From Bacteroidetes bacterium UBA5697 (GTDB taxonomy: Bacteria > Bacteroidota > Bacteroidia > B-17B0 > Aurantibacillaceae), in contig DIHL01000079.1 of assembly GCA_002420145.1 (NCBI GenBank), forward strand, positions 1 through 64,000: a stretch of 64,000 bases of DNA. The letters run 5' to 3'. A model generated the notes under the pieces. The model did not search any database. It saw only the letters and a list, made by a program, of their open reading frames with translations, and had not been told where the DNA came from. The first letter of the stretch is position 1. Every line of letters starts with the position of its first letter. This document shows, in pieces, positions 54,695 through 64,000 of the stretch. A program made the position numbers and the translations under genes.

Positions 54695-55873
54695 TTATTT
54701 CCTATCCTTTTTTGTTTTATCAAACACCGTTTGTAAAATTTGTTTTTCTTCAGCGCTCATGCTTATGCTTCGGCGGGCATACACTCTTTTAGCGGTTTCT
54801 ATCATTTTATCAAATTGGTAGTCTTCCATACCTTCTGCTCCACCCCAACTAAAACTTGGGATATGCGTTGGCGGAAAGCCTCCTCCAAAAATATTAGCAC
54901 CTACACCAACTACAGTACCTGTATTAAACATGGTATTAATACCACATTTGCTATGGTCGCCCATGGTTAAACCACAAAATTGCAAACCTGTATCTACCAT
55001 TTTTTGCTGGGCGTAGTTATACAGTTTTACATTGCCGTAGTTATTTTTTAAGTTAGAGTTATTGGTATCTGCTCCTAAATTACACCACTCACCTATCACA
55101 CTATTTCCTAAAAAACCATCGTGTGCTTTATTACTAAATCCAAATACTACTGAGTTATTAATCTCTCCTCCTACTTTACTGTGCGGCCCAATAGTGGTTG
55201 GTCCGTAAACCTTAGTACTTAATTTTAAAGCAGAGTGTTCGCATAAAGCAAATGGTCCGCGTACTACAGAGCCTTCCATAATTTCGGCATCTTTACCAAT
55301 GTATATCGGGCCTGCTTTTGTATTTAAAATGGCAGCTTCCACTACTGCACCTTCTTCCAAAAAAATATCCTTGACATCTCCAATAACGATATTAGATGAT
55401 GATAACGGTTGAGATGTTCTATCTCTTGTAATTAATTCAAAATCTTGTTTAATCGCTTCTCCATTTTTTGAAAAGATATCCCAAGTGTTTTCTACAGAAA
55501 GATAATTATTATTTATTTCTTCAGAACTCAATAAAGCTTCTTCAATATTTAATGCAGATGCCGTATTACTTCTATAAGCAATTAATGTATTTCCTTTTTT
55601 AATTCCTTTATTAAATTCTAAATTATTTATTTGTGCCAATAACTCTGGTGTTGGACAAATTTTTCCATTTATAAACACCGCATTATTTGTATAAACACCC
55701 TTGTATTTCGAACTTAAATATTCTTGTGTTTGAAAAGTTAACTTGCCATTTAAATAAGTTTCCCACTTTTCGGTAATGGTTAAAATACCAATTCTTATTT
55801 CAGAAACTGGTTTTGTAAACGTCAATGGGAGCAAATTTTGCCAAGTGGCATCATCAAATAAAATATAGTTCAT
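54695..55873 (-). CDS. GlmU-like sugar nucleotidyltransferase/acyltransferase
   Basis: This 392-residue protein has a Bacteroidota-type N-terminal domain (NYILFDDATWQNLLPLTFTKPVSEIRIGILTI) and a left-handed beta-helix (about 185-350, with GPIYIGKDAEIMEGSVVRGPFALCE, GPTTIGPHSKVGGEINNSVVFG and MGDHSKCGINTMFNTGTVVGVGANIFGGG). The order resembles GlmU, which makes UDP-GlcNAc for the cell wall, but the usual GxGTRM nucleotide loop is not seen, so only a GlmU-family transferase can be claimed. It lies two bases after the 1515-residue protein gene, on the same strand. Confidence 0.85.
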   Translation of the reverse strand: MNYILFDDATWQNLLPLTFTKPVSEIRIGILTITEKWETYLNGKLTFQTQEYLSSKYKGVYTNNAVFINGKICPTPELLAQINNLEFNKGIKKGNTLIAYRSNTASALNIEEALLSSEEINNNYLSVENTWDIFSKNGEAIKQDFELITRDRTSQPLSSSNIVIGDVKDIFLEEGAVVEAAILNTKAGPIYIGKDAEIMEGSVVRGPFALCEHSALKLSTKVYGPTTIGPHSKVGGEINNSVVFGFSNKAHDGFLGNSVIGEWCNLGADTNNSNLKNNYGNVKLYNYAQQKMVDTGLQFCGLTMGDHSKCGINTMFNTGTVVGVGANIFGGGFPPTHIPSFSWGGAEGMEDYQFDKMIETAKRVYARRSISMSAEEKQILQTVFDKTKKDRK

Positions 55874-55875
55874 AA

Positions 55876-58800
55876 TTAGCGAGGTCTTCGTGGTGTATTA
55901 ATTGGTTGTGTTTTTGTAGAATCTGTTTCTGTTTTCTTGTTTTGATTATTTGGATTTACAGGATTCACTCTTGGGTTTGTTTTCACTGGTACTGTTTTTT
56001 CTGATGGACAGGCTCCCATAACATCTCCATGCGCTTGATGTGCAGGCCATGCTGACAAAGGTATAGAAATAGTTTGAGGATTTTGATTATTCCCTGGAGG
56101 GATATGACAAATCGTAATTTTACCTTTTGTTGTATCTCCTGCATTTGTATTTACAGTTGGCGTAGCAGCTGTTGTTGGTGTTGTAACAGTAGTTGGCGTA
56201 GGAGTTACTGAACATGTTCCTATCACATCACCATGCGCTTGATGAGCTGGCCATGCTGCTAAAGGAATAGTAATAGTTTGAGGATTACCAGTATTTCCAG
56301 GAGGAATATGACAAATAGTAATTGTTTTGTTTGTATTTCCTGAAACAGTTGGTGTTGTAGCTGTAGTTGGCGTAGGAGTTACAGAGCATGTTCCTATCAC
56401 ATCGCCATGTGCTTGATGAGCTGGCCATGCTGCTAAAGGAATAGTAATGGTTTGAGGATTACCAGTATTTCCAGGAGGAATATGACAAATAGTAATTGTT
56501 TTATTTGTATTTTCTGAAACAGTTGGTGTTGTAGCCGTAGTTGGTGTAGGAACACTTACAGTGTTAGTTGCTACTTCATACATAACATTTTCTGTTTTTG
56601 TAGCAGTACCATCTACATTGGTTGCCGTTACCGAAAGGATATTTTGCCCTTGATTTAAATTGCCTACAAAAGTACCAATATTAGAAGCAAAATTATACGA
56701 CGTAACTGGGCTACCGTTTAGCGTAACAACAATTTGATTTTGAGTCACAAAAAATGCTTTAAATTGAAAATTATAAGTAGAGACATTGACAGTTGGTGTT
56801 CCAACTGGGCTCAATATACTTACCACTGGAGGTCTTGCTATCGTTTTTTGTCTATAGTTTACAACAGCTGTTTTGTTATCAGAACCATCATTATTAGTAG
56901 CTGTAATTTCTAAACTATTACTGCCATTATTTAATGTTGCTGTATAAGAAAAGTCAAATCCATTAAATGTGTAATTAGTTACAACTGCCCCGTTATACTT
57001 TACTACAAGGTTATTTGAGTTTAGCATATTAGCAATGGTTGCAGTATAAATATAATTTGTGCTTTGCGATGTTCCAGATAAATTAGCAGGAGTAACAAAT
57101 GTAATTACTGGAGGTAATTTAATATTATCATGTGGTGTGTAATTTACATGAACTGTTTTCGAATCAACACCAAATGTATTTGTTCCTTTCACAGAAACTG
57201 TATTATTACCAGTTACTAAATTAGTTTGGAAAAACACTTCTTTAGTATTTACATCGTAAGTAAAATTAGATTGAGCCACTCCATTAAATAACAATTCAAT
57301 ATCTGCTTTTGAATTCACATTTATTACCGATAATTTAAAGTTGTATAATAAATTATCAGTGGCATTCATTTGCATAGCAGGGTTTACCAAACTAACTACT
57401 GGAGGAGCACCAGCAGCTTTTAGTCTGAAATTTACAATAGCAGTTTTAGAATCTGTTCCATCGTTATTAGTAGCCGTCACTTCAAACGAATTATTTCCTT
57501 GAACCAAAGTAGCAGGATAGTTTACATTAAATCCATCATAAGTATAATTTGTAATTGCCGTTCCATTATATTTTACAACTAAGCCTGATGTATTTAATAC
57601 ATTAGTAACTGTAGCTTTAAATGTGTAATTTGGATTTGATGCTGAAGCAGGAGAAACCAATGGATTAACCATTGTTACCACTGGAGGTCGTTTAGCTTGA
57701 ATTTGTGGTGTATAATTTACATTTACTGTTTTAGAATCAACACCGTATGGATTTGTTCCCTTAACCACAACCGTATTATTACCTATCACCAAATTAGTTT
57801 GAAAAAATACTTCTTTCGTATTAACATCATATGTAAAATTAGATTGAGAAACACCGTTAAACAATAATTCTACATCAGATTTTGCAGTTACATTTAATAC
57901 AGATAACTTAAAATTATATAATAAGTTATTGGTAGCATTCATTTGTAAAGCAGGGTTAATTAAATTAACTACAGGAGGTTTACCCATTGCCACTTTTTGT
58001 TCAAACGTAACGATAGCATTTTTAAAATCAGAACCATCGTTATTTGTTGCTGTAATTTCTAAAATATTATTTCCATTCACTAAAATTGCTGGATACATAA
58101 TATTTGGCGCATTAAATACATAATTAGTAATCACGTTTCCATTATACTTTACAACTAATTGAGATTTAGAAGTGATATTCGTAACAGTAGCTTTATATAA
58201 ATAATTTGCGGCTGCCGAATTTACTGGAGAAACTAAAGGATTAGTAATTGTAATTAATGGAGGTAATTTAGCCGTTGTAAATGGCATGTAATTTACGTTC
58301 ACTGTTTTTGAATCAATACCGTAAGCGTTTGTTCCTTTCACAACTACACTATTGTTTCCAACTACTAAATTAGTTTGAAAGAAAACTTCTTTTGTATTGA
58401 CATCGTAAGTAAAATTAGATGTAGCTACTCCATTAAAAGTTAATGTGATATCATTTTTAGAAGCAACGTTTAAAACTGCTAATTTAAAATTATACGATAA
58501 ATTACTTGAAGTATTAGAAGCTGTTGCAGGATTTAATAAATTAACTACTGGAGGAGCGCCTGGCACTTTATTTTCGTTTAAAACAACACTCGTTACTTTT
58601 GTATCTTCTCCATTTGGATTATTAGCGGTAATGCTAATAGAATTAGATCCTACATTTAAATTCGCTGTAAATGTAACTTGTTTAGTTGTTGCATTATATG
58701 TAAACGGAGTTGACATACCATTATAATAAACTGAAATTCCATTTTGTCCAGATACATTTAATACTTGAGCTACCACCACATAAGTAGGCGTATTAGAAAT

Positions 58801-60423
58801 ATAACCTGGTTGCGCTGGATTAATATAAGTTACTACTGGTGGAGGCCCCACTTGTTTTGGTGCAGAGTAATTGATGCTACAATTTTTCACATCACTACCA
58901 TAACTATTAAATGCCGATACTTCAATTGTATTAACCCCTTCAGATAAATTTAAAGATAAGTCTAATTGTCCAGTAGTTGTATTAAAGCTAAAATTAGTAA
59001 CAGAGATATTGTTTACTTTAACAGTAACATTATTTTTTAAAGAAACATTCGCAACAACTGCTCTGAAATTATAAGCTTTAGTTGTAGAACTAATAGGGCA
59101 AGTTACTGGATTAACAATAGTAATAACAGGAGCTGCACCACCCGGCTTAGGTAGATTATAAATAACTGAACTTGATTTATTATCAGAACCTACAGCGTTG
59201 GTTGCAATAATTTGAATTGGGTTATTACCAGTATTTAAATTAGCATTAAACTCTAAGATATGATTTTGAGCATTAAATGTAAAACTAGAATAATTGGCAC
59301 CATTTAATTTAAACTGAATTTGATTCGCACTTGTAACATTTAAAATTTGTGCCGAAATCTTATATTGATGATTAGTTACAATATGTCCGTTTACTGGCGG
59401 TGTGATATAAGTAATAATTGGTTTTGGTTCTAAAGAAGGAGGATTACCAACTACTGTATTTGTTGGCACAACTGTATTAGTAGGAACTAATGAATTTGTA
59501 GGAACAGTTGTATTAGTTCCAACAACTGTATTTGTGTATGCCGTTTGATTATTATTAGTTGTTGAAGGATTTTTCTTTTTACCTCTTAAGGTAAATAATA
59601 AATTTAATCCAGCATAATGATAGTAATCATTACTGCCTGCAATCATATCTTTATTAGTACCTAATCTACCATCTAATAAATCGGCGTTTGTTCCTTGAGG
59701 AAAGGTTACTTTATATTCAAACAACATCGAAAAGCCTGGCGCAAATTGGTAACCTAAACCAATACCAGCCGAAGGAGAAAAAGTAATTAAATTACCGGCT
59801 TTACTTCCGTATGCATCCGACTCATATTTATTATCAATCATACTATTGTATGAACTTAAAGCCTTCGTTTGATTTCCAGTAGAATCTACTAAACTAAAAT
59901 CATACATCTTGCCTTTTGAATCTAATAAATCAGATTTAGTTTTAAAACTTGTAATACCTACTCCACCCCATAAATTTAATAATACATGAGAACGTTCTCT
60001 TAATCTATTAAAGGTTAGTTGAAGTTCTAATGAACCTTCACCTAAAGTCATTTTATAGTTATCATATACATAGCTTCTTCCTGAACTAACACTATCTACA
60101 TAATTTACTTTTGGATTATATTTTCCATTATAGGCATCATTAGTTTTGATGTCGTAATTTCTATTAAAATCCATACCATAGGTATTTGCACCTAAGTATC
60201 TTCCTCTAATAGCAAATGAAAAAATATTTGTGCTATTTTCATGAAAGCCTTTTTCAAGAGTAAGACCTCCGCCCATCCCATAACAACTTCTATAATCTGC
60301 TGTTTGCCAAGCCGCACCTAAATTTAAACCAAGTCTCCATGAATTATAATATCTATTGTAATCCTTTTGCGAAAACGCCTGAAGCGATATTAATGTGATA
60401 ATTAAAATGTAGATTTTTTTCAT
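55876..60423 (-). CDS. 1515-residue outer-membrane/secreted repeat protein with three ICHIPPGN motifs
   Basis: The signal peptide ends LQAFSQ. Residues about 20-285 form an outer-membrane-barrel-like domain (LGLNLGAAWQTADYRSC to YYHYAGLNLLFTLRG). A Thr/Asn/Val linker (about 290-340) is followed by ten Ig-like repeats of about 86 residues (PPVVNLINPALQMNATNNLL type, with GNNTVVVKGTN and similar ends), which alternate between two subtypes. Then three ICHIPPGN units (TITIPLAAWPAHQAHGD, about 58 residues each) carry conserved Cys and His residues, perhaps for metal binding. The end is Pro/Asn/Lys-rich and is not a sorting domain I recognise. It follows the OmpA/PD40 gene and precedes the GlmU-like gene, on the same strand. 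Confidence 0.85.
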   Translation of the reverse strand: MKKIYILIITLISLQAFSQKDYNRYYNSWRLGLNLGAAWQTADYRSCYGMGGGLTLEKGFHENSTNIFSFAIRGRYLGANTYGMDFNRNYDIKTNDAYNGKYNPKVNYVDSVSSGRSYVYDNYKMTLGEGSLELQLTFNRLRERSHVLLNLWGGVGITSFKTKSDLLDSKGKMYDFSLVDSTGNQTKALSSYNSMIDNKYESDAYGSKAGNLITFSPSAGIGLGYQFAPGFSMLFEYKVTFPQGTNADLLDGRLGTNKDMIAGSNDYYHYAGLNLLFTLRGKKKNPSTTNNNQTAYTNTVVGTNTTVPTNSLVPTNTVVPTNTVVGNPPSLEPKPIITYITPPVNGHIVTNHQYKISAQILNVTSANQIQFKLNGANYSSFTFNAQNHILEFNANLNTGNNPIQIIATNAVGSDNKSSSVIYNLPKPGGAAPVITIVNPVTCPISSTTKAYNFRAVVANVSLKNNVTVKVNNISVTNFSFNTTTGQLDLSLNLSEGVNTIEVSAFNSYGSDVKNCSINYSAPKQVGPPPVVTYINPAQPGYISNTPTYVVVAQVLNVSGQNGISVYYNGMSTPFTYNATTKQVTFTANLNVGSNSISITANNPNGEDTKVTSVVLNENKVPGAPPVVNLLNPATASNTSSNLSYNFKLAVLNVASKNDITLTFNGVATSNFTYDVNTKEVFFQTNLVVGNNSVVVKGTNAYGIDSKTVNVNYMPFTTAKLPPLITITNPLVSPVNSAAANYLYKATVTNITSKSQLVVKYNGNVITNYVFNAPNIMYPAILVNGNNILEITATNNDGSDFKNAIVTFEQKVAMGKPPVVNLINPALQMNATNNLLYNFKLSVLNVTAKSDVELLFNGVSQSNFTYDVNTKEVFFQTNLVIGNNTVVVKGTNPYGVDSKTVNVNYTPQIQAKRPPVVTMVNPLVSPASASNPNYTFKATVTNVLNTSGLVVKYNGTAITNYTYDGFNVNYPATLVQGNNSFEVTATNNDGTDSKTAIVNFRLKAAGAPPVVSLVNPAMQMNATDNLLYNFKLSVINVNSKADIELLFNGVAQSNFTYDVNTKEVFFQTNLVTGNNTVSVKGTNTFGVDSKTVHVNYTPHDNIKLPPVITFVTPANLSGTSQSTNYIYTATIANMLNSNNLVVKYNGAVVTNYTFNGFDFSYTATLNNGSNSLEITATNNDGSDNKTAVVNYRQKTIARPPVVSILSPVGTPTVNVSTYNFQFKAFFVTQNQIVVTLNGSPVTSYNFASNIGTFVGNLNQGQNILSVTATNVDGTATKTENVMYEVATNTVSVPTPTTATTPTVSENTNKTITICHIPPGNTGNPQTITIPLAAWPAHQAHGDVIGTCSVTPTPTTATTPTVSGNTNKTITICHIPPGNTGNPQTITIPLAAWPAHQAHGDVIGTCSVTPTPTTVTTPTTAATPTVNTNAGDTTKGKITICHIPPGNNQNPQTISIPLSAWPAHQAHGDVMGACPSEKTVPVKTNPRVNPVNPNNQNKKTETDSTKTQPINTPRRPR
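56005..56560 (-). repeat. Three tandem ICHIPPGN units
   Basis: Two copies are nearly identical in DNA and start 174 bases apart (58 codons); the third, nearer the end of the gene, is diverged. Each encodes ICHIPPGN, a proline-rich step and AWPAHQAHGD followed by a cysteine, that is Cys, His, then His-x-x-His-Gly-Asp and Cys. Confidence 0.88.
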
Positions 60424-60448
60424 AGTTTATTATTTGTATTGTAAATGA

Positions 60449-60477
60449 TAAAACATAGACGAGGCGCCTATGTTTTA
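60449..60477 (-). terminator. Hairpin between OmpA-type and 1515-residue protein genes
   Basis: TAAAACATAG and CTATGTTTTA form a perfect 10-base stem with a GC-rich loop, in the 81-base gap. On the minus strand a short T-run ends the stem. It is a weak terminator or an attenuating hairpin within the operon. Confidence 0.5.
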
Positions 60478-60504
60478 AAAATATATAATTATTGTGCCAA
60501 AAAT

Positions 60505-63174
60505 TTATAGTTTTCCAACTTCTACTATCTTAAACTCTGTTCTTCGGTTCTTAGCGTGCTCTTCCTCAGAACAGTCGGTATCATTTTTACAGTTATTTAA
60601 CAATTTACTCTCTCCATAACCAACAGCTGTTAACCTCGATTTACTAATTCCTTTTGAAATAATATAATCAACAGCAGCCTTAGCTCTTTTTTGAGATAAA
60701 GTCATATTAAATACATCAGAACTTCTAGAGTCAGTATGAGAACTCAATTCGATATTTAAATTTTTATTGGAATTTAAAACCGTAATTACTTTATCTAAAA
60801 TATTTTTACCAGCTGCATCAATTCTATAATCGCCATATGCATAATATAAACTTTCGATAATAGTAATAGCTTGCTGTTTTTCTTTATTCTTCATTTCTAA
60901 AACCTCTAACCAAGGATCATCAACCGAATAATCTCCTAAGGCTGTTCTATCAACTTCTAATAAATCAAACTGAAATTTACCGCCAGTATTTCGTTTAATT
61001 TCTTTATAAATACGACCTCTTGAATCAGCTACAAATATTTTAGTCACATTTGAAAATTTAGGATCCGAATCATCAATAGCAAATAAATAATTTTTATCGG
61101 CTCCTAGATTTTTAAAAGAGAATTTTCCTTTACTATCTGTGATAATATTTTCAATCACTTCTGTTTGATTAAAGATGGTTACTTTTGCATTGCTAATTGC
61201 TTTTTTATCTTGGTCATATAAAAAACCAGTTAACGCCATAATTAAGTCGGCATCGTTCACTGATAAATCAGAAATAGCTGTTTTATCAACTCCTAACAAT
61301 GAAAAATTAAATTTGCCTTTAGAATCAGAGCGGGCAATTTTAACTTCTTTACCACTCTTACTAGTTAAAATAATTTTAGTATCAATAGGCATATCATCAT
61401 CAACCACCGTTAACGAATAATTTTGATCTAAAGGTAAGTTTCTGAATGCAAAAGCACCAAACTCATTGGTTGTAGTTTCTTCAACAATATCTCCAAATTC
61501 ATTTTTAATAATTACTTTTTTGTTAGCAATTGGCTTACTAGGACTTTCACCATACAATAAATTACCAGCTAAACTTAAATCATCATCATTATATAAATCA
61601 GGCATTCCATTTGGGTCTACTGGTAAATTTTTAAATACAAATTTTTGCCCAGGACCATTGCTATGAGTAATACGAGTGATTTTAGCATTTTTATCAGCTA
61701 AGTAATAACGAGATTTGTTTTTCAAATTCACCTCATTACTTTCTATTTCTGCCATATACACTTTATCGGCATCTAAATCTCTAAATACAAAATAACCTTT
61801 ATCATCTGTTTTAGTAGAATCTATAACTTTTCCATTAACATCCAATAAGTATACTTTTACATTCTTTGCGGGATCATTAGCATTCTCTGTTAATAAAACA
61901 GTTCCATCTAACATCATACTTTTGTTAGTGAATTTAAACCAATAAATATCATCTTCTCCTTTTCCTCCTTCTCTATTTGAAGAAAAATATCCTACTGTGT
62001 CATTTAAAAAAGCAATTCCAAAATCATCCGATTTACTATTTAATAACAAGCCTTCGTTTCTATTCAATAACCATTTTCCATCTTTTTGTTTAGCTGAAAA
62101 AATATCCAAATCACCAAAACCTGGTAACCCATTTGACGAGAAATATAAAGTTCCATCTTTTTTTACGGAAGGAAACACTTCGTCTCCTGATGTATTAATA
62201 TCAAAGCCTAAATTTACAGGCTTATCCCATCCATCTCCATTTTTCTTACACATCCAAATATCTTGTCCGCCTAATGTGCCAGGCATATCTGATGCAAAAT
62301 ACAAAATAGTACCATCGGCGCTTAATGCTGGATGAGCACAAGAATACTCATCGCTATTATACACAAATGGTTTAGGCTTAGAAAATGAGCTGCCTTTTAC
62401 TTCGCTAAAATAAATTTTAGCTCTATTAATAAAATTTTTATTCTTTTTATTTACAATGTAATTTACTCGCGTATAAGCTGCAAATTTACCGTCATTAGTA
62501 AATGAAATAGGACCATCATGAAAACTTGTATTTACTTTTTTAGAAAGCAATTTTTCTTTTTTTACTTCGTTATTTTTAATTTCTGAAGAAAAGATATTTA
62601 GATATGGTTGATTATTGGTTGCCGAAGTTTCAAAATCAACGATATCATTTACTTTTTCTGCAATAAATATTAATTTATTATTGACAACAACTGGACAAAA
62701 CTCAGAGCGCTTTGTATTAATAGATTCAATGTTTTTTATTTCATACTCTTTTGGTTTCGATTCCCAATATTTTATTTCTTGACAAGACTTAATTGCATTT
62801 TTTGCAATTTTACTATTCTCATTATTTTCTAAAAACACATAATATTGATTAAGTGCTTCGGGATATTTATTATTAGATTTTAAAACATTTCCATAATTAT
62901 AATTCACTTCCGCAGGAACTTTCCCTAAACTTAAAGCCTGAGAATAGTAATTTTCTGCTTGCGAATAATTATTTAAAATACGATAACAATCTGCTAATTT
63001 AATCATGGCTGTTTGTCTATCAGCCGATTTTCCTTTAGCTACTTTTTCGTATGCAGGTATTGCTTTTGCATAATTATATTTCGAAAAATGTTTTTCTGCT
63101 TTTTTCATTTGCGCCAAACCAACAAAAGAAACAAAAATAAAGAGAGAAGTAATATGTATATATATATATTTCAT
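60505..63174 (-). CDS. OmpA family protein with TPR, PD40 and CarboxypepD-like domains (PorE-like)
   Basis: This 889-residue protein begins MKYIYIHITSLFIFVSFVGLAQ, a signal peptide that includes a short (TA)6 run. TPR repeats (about 25-130) are followed by PD40 repeats (about 150-420, for example CAHPALSADGTILYFASDM and EVFPSVKKDGTLYFSSNG), then three or so CarboxypepD_reg-like modules (about 425-760), and an OmpA domain at the end (LNIELSSHTDSRSSDVFNMTLSQ, AVGYGESKLL). This order is that of PorE-type proteins that bind peptidoglycan and the T9SS. It lies between a PorP/SprF gene and the 1515-residue protein on the same strand. Confidence 0.9.
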   Translation of the reverse strand: MKYIYIHITSLFIFVSFVGLAQMKKAEKHFSKYNYAKAIPAYEKVAKGKSADRQTAMIKLADCYRILNNYSQAENYYSQALSLGKVPAEVNYNYGNVLKSNNKYPEALNQYYVFLENNENSKIAKNAIKSCQEIKYWESKPKEYEIKNIESINTKRSEFCPVVVNNKLIFIAEKVNDIVDFETSATNNQPYLNIFSSEIKNNEVKKEKLLSKKVNTSFHDGPISFTNDGKFAAYTRVNYIVNKKNKNFINRAKIYFSEVKGSSFSKPKPFVYNSDEYSCAHPALSADGTILYFASDMPGTLGGQDIWMCKKNGDGWDKPVNLGFDINTSGDEVFPSVKKDGTLYFSSNGLPGFGDLDIFSAKQKDGKWLLNRNEGLLLNSKSDDFGIAFLNDTVGYFSSNREGGKGEDDIYWFKFTNKSMMLDGTVLLTENANDPAKNVKVYLLDVNGKVIDSTKTDDKGYFVFRDLDADKVYMAEIESNEVNLKNKSRYYLADKNAKITRITHSNGPGQKFVFKNLPVDPNGMPDLYNDDDLSLAGNLLYGESPSKPIANKKVIIKNEFGDIVEETTTNEFGAFAFRNLPLDQNYSLTVVDDDMPIDTKIILTSKSGKEVKIARSDSKGKFNFSLLGVDKTAISDLSVNDADLIMALTGFLYDQDKKAISNAKVTIFNQTEVIENIITDSKGKFSFKNLGADKNYLFAIDDSDPKFSNVTKIFVADSRGRIYKEIKRNTGGKFQFDLLEVDRTALGDYSVDDPWLEVLEMKNKEKQQAITIIESLYYAYGDYRIDAAGKNILDKVITVLNSNKNLNIELSSHTDSRSSDVFNMTLSQKRAKAAVDYIISKGISKSRLTAVGYGESKLLNNCKNDTDCSEEEHAKNRRTEFKIVEVGKL
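63157..63168. repeat. (TA)6 run at the start of the OmpA-type gene
   Basis: Six TA units directly after the ATG AAA of the minus-strand gene encode YIYI. It is the same motif as the (TA)21 tract, but short, so slippage should be rare. Confidence 0.85.
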
Positions 63175-63192
63175 AGATTCAATAGAACAATT

Positions 63193-64000
63193 TTATAAAT
63201 AACGAGGAGATAACATTTTCGATTTAAATGTATTCAAATCAAAACCAAGCATAATTTCATGCCCATTACCTAATCTTTTTTGAACATTACCCAAAGTAGA
63301 ATCATACGAATATCCGATTTTTATATTTTCAGTCACAATAACTTGGACCAATGCTCCTACCGATCCACTAGATCTAACAAAAGCACCTAACCAAACACGT
63401 TTTTTTAATAAAAAATTTAAATTCACATCAATATTACCGGCACCACTAGCTAATCTTACAATAACCGTTGGATTAATTACTAAATTTTCTCCTGCAGCAA
63501 AACCTTTGCTAACAATACCAAATACATGAGAATTTAATCTATAAGTTAAATCATATTCTACCTGACTACCAGAAGCATTGATGTAAGAAATATTATCATT
63601 ATAAATATATGCGGAATTTAAATGAGTGGCACTGATACCTGCATAAAATGAATTTGACTTCAAAAATAATCCAGCGTCAAAATCAGGCTTTAATTTATTT
63701 CCAGATAAATTAGCATACGCACTTGTTTCACCTGGATCTTTATAATTCATTTTATTAAAATCATACACAAAATTTACAACTCCAGCTCTTAAACCAAACG
63801 ATAATTTTAATTTACTTGTTACGGGTAAAATATAAGACACATTTGCATAAGCCGCCGTTACTCTTTTGGGACCAATCGCATCATTATAGGCACTTAATCC
63901 TAAACCAATTCTTTTTTTCTTTAATGGTCCATGAAAACTAAACGATTGTGTTGATGGAGCTCCTTCAAAACCGCCCCATTGTTTTCTGATATCAATTACA
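63193..64000 (-). CDS. PorP/SprF family T9SS outer-membrane protein (partial)
   Basis: The frame remains open to the window end, so the N-terminus lies beyond 64000. Residues near the break, RKQWGGFEGAPSTQSFSFHGPL, are a clear PorP/SprF signature; the rest, LGLSAYNDAIGPKRVTAAYANVSYIL and later barrel-like strands ending KIGYSYDSTLGNVQKRLGNGHEIMLGF, fits the family. An internal ATG at 63840 is not the true start. It is the first gene of a run with the OmpA/PD40 gene (18 bases downstream), as in T9SS-associated operons. Confidence 0.9.
   Translation of the reverse strand, partial: VIDIRKQWGGFEGAPSTQSFSFHGPLKKKRIGLGLSAYNDAIGPKRVTAAYANVSYILPVTSKLKLSFGLRAGVVNFVYDFNKMNYKDPGETSAYANLSGNKLKPDFDAGLFLKSNSFYAGISATHLNSAYIYNDNISYINASGSQVEYDLTYRLNSHVFGIVSKGFAAGENLVINPTVIVRLASGAGNIDVNLNFLLKKRVWLGAFVRSSGSVGALVQVIVTENIKIGYSYDSTLGNVQKRLGNGHEIMLGFDLNTFKSKMLSPRYL

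Overview
The window is about 64 kb of AT-rich chromosome from a member of the Bacteroidota, not identified further. The evidence is: many secreted proteins with type IX secretion system (T9SS) type A or type B sorting domains; two PorP/SprF-family outer-membrane proteins; promoter boxes of the TAnnTTTG type instead of sigma-70 boxes; few Shine-Dalgarno sites; a futalosine-pathway menaquinone gene (mqnA); and conserved gene neighbourhoods of the phylum (rbfA near a LolC/E-type permease, mutL with two rhomboids, ferredoxin divergent from a LuxC-like reductase). No phage, insertion sequence, CRISPR array, tRNA or rRNA was seen. Most of the window is chromosomal housekeeping and cell-surface genes.

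Layout. 1-13.7 kb: the end of mqnA, a lipoprotein, an M1 aminopeptidase, an LTA-synthase-like membrane phosphotransferase, a lipoamide-dehydrogenase-like flavoprotein without redox cysteines, a TPR/SpoIIE phosphatase, rbfA, a T9SS cargo protein, a LolC/E permease and a CvfB-like RNA-binding protein. 13.8-22 kb: a surface-protein region with a 1366-residue Ig-repeat type B cargo paired with a PorP/SprF protein, then two tandem paralogous type A cargo genes. One of these has a (TA)21 microsatellite in its signal peptide and a separate frameshift. 22-31.6 kb: a BtuF-like receptor, a DMT exporter, upp, a cobalamin riboswitch upstream of a T9SS cargo gene, lon, an ECF sigma factor and a histone-H1-like/START fusion. 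31.7-42 kb: mutL, two rhomboids, a TPR/PD40 protein, a DUF4159 protein, ferredoxin, a LuxC-like reductase, a minimal type B sorting-domain protein, an ABC ATPase and a small-protein/nucleotidyltransferase pair. 42-53 kb: an acyltransferase, alanine dehydrogenase, fabD, an AddB-like nuclease, TolC and its adaptor, tsaB and a lipid kinase. 53-64 kb: a type B cargo with a tetranucleotide microsatellite in its signal peptide, a GlmU-like enzyme, a 1515-residue repeat protein, an OmpA/PD40 protein and a second PorP/SprF protein cut by the window end.

The most striking theme is simple-sequence repeats inside signal-peptide codons. A (TA)21 tract and a six-unit ATAA tract each encode the hydrophobic core of a T9SS cargo signal peptide. 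Unit gain or loss would shift the frame, or in steps of three would lengthen the hydrophobic core. This looks like a phase-variation mechanism for surface proteins. A weaker (TA)6 case lies at the start of the OmpA/PD40 gene. A second theme is short palindromic dispersed repeats of several families between genes, one of which appears to have inserted in frame inside a sorting domain.

Limits: all family assignments come from reading motifs by eye. No database search, alignment or structure prediction was run. Domain boundaries are approximate.
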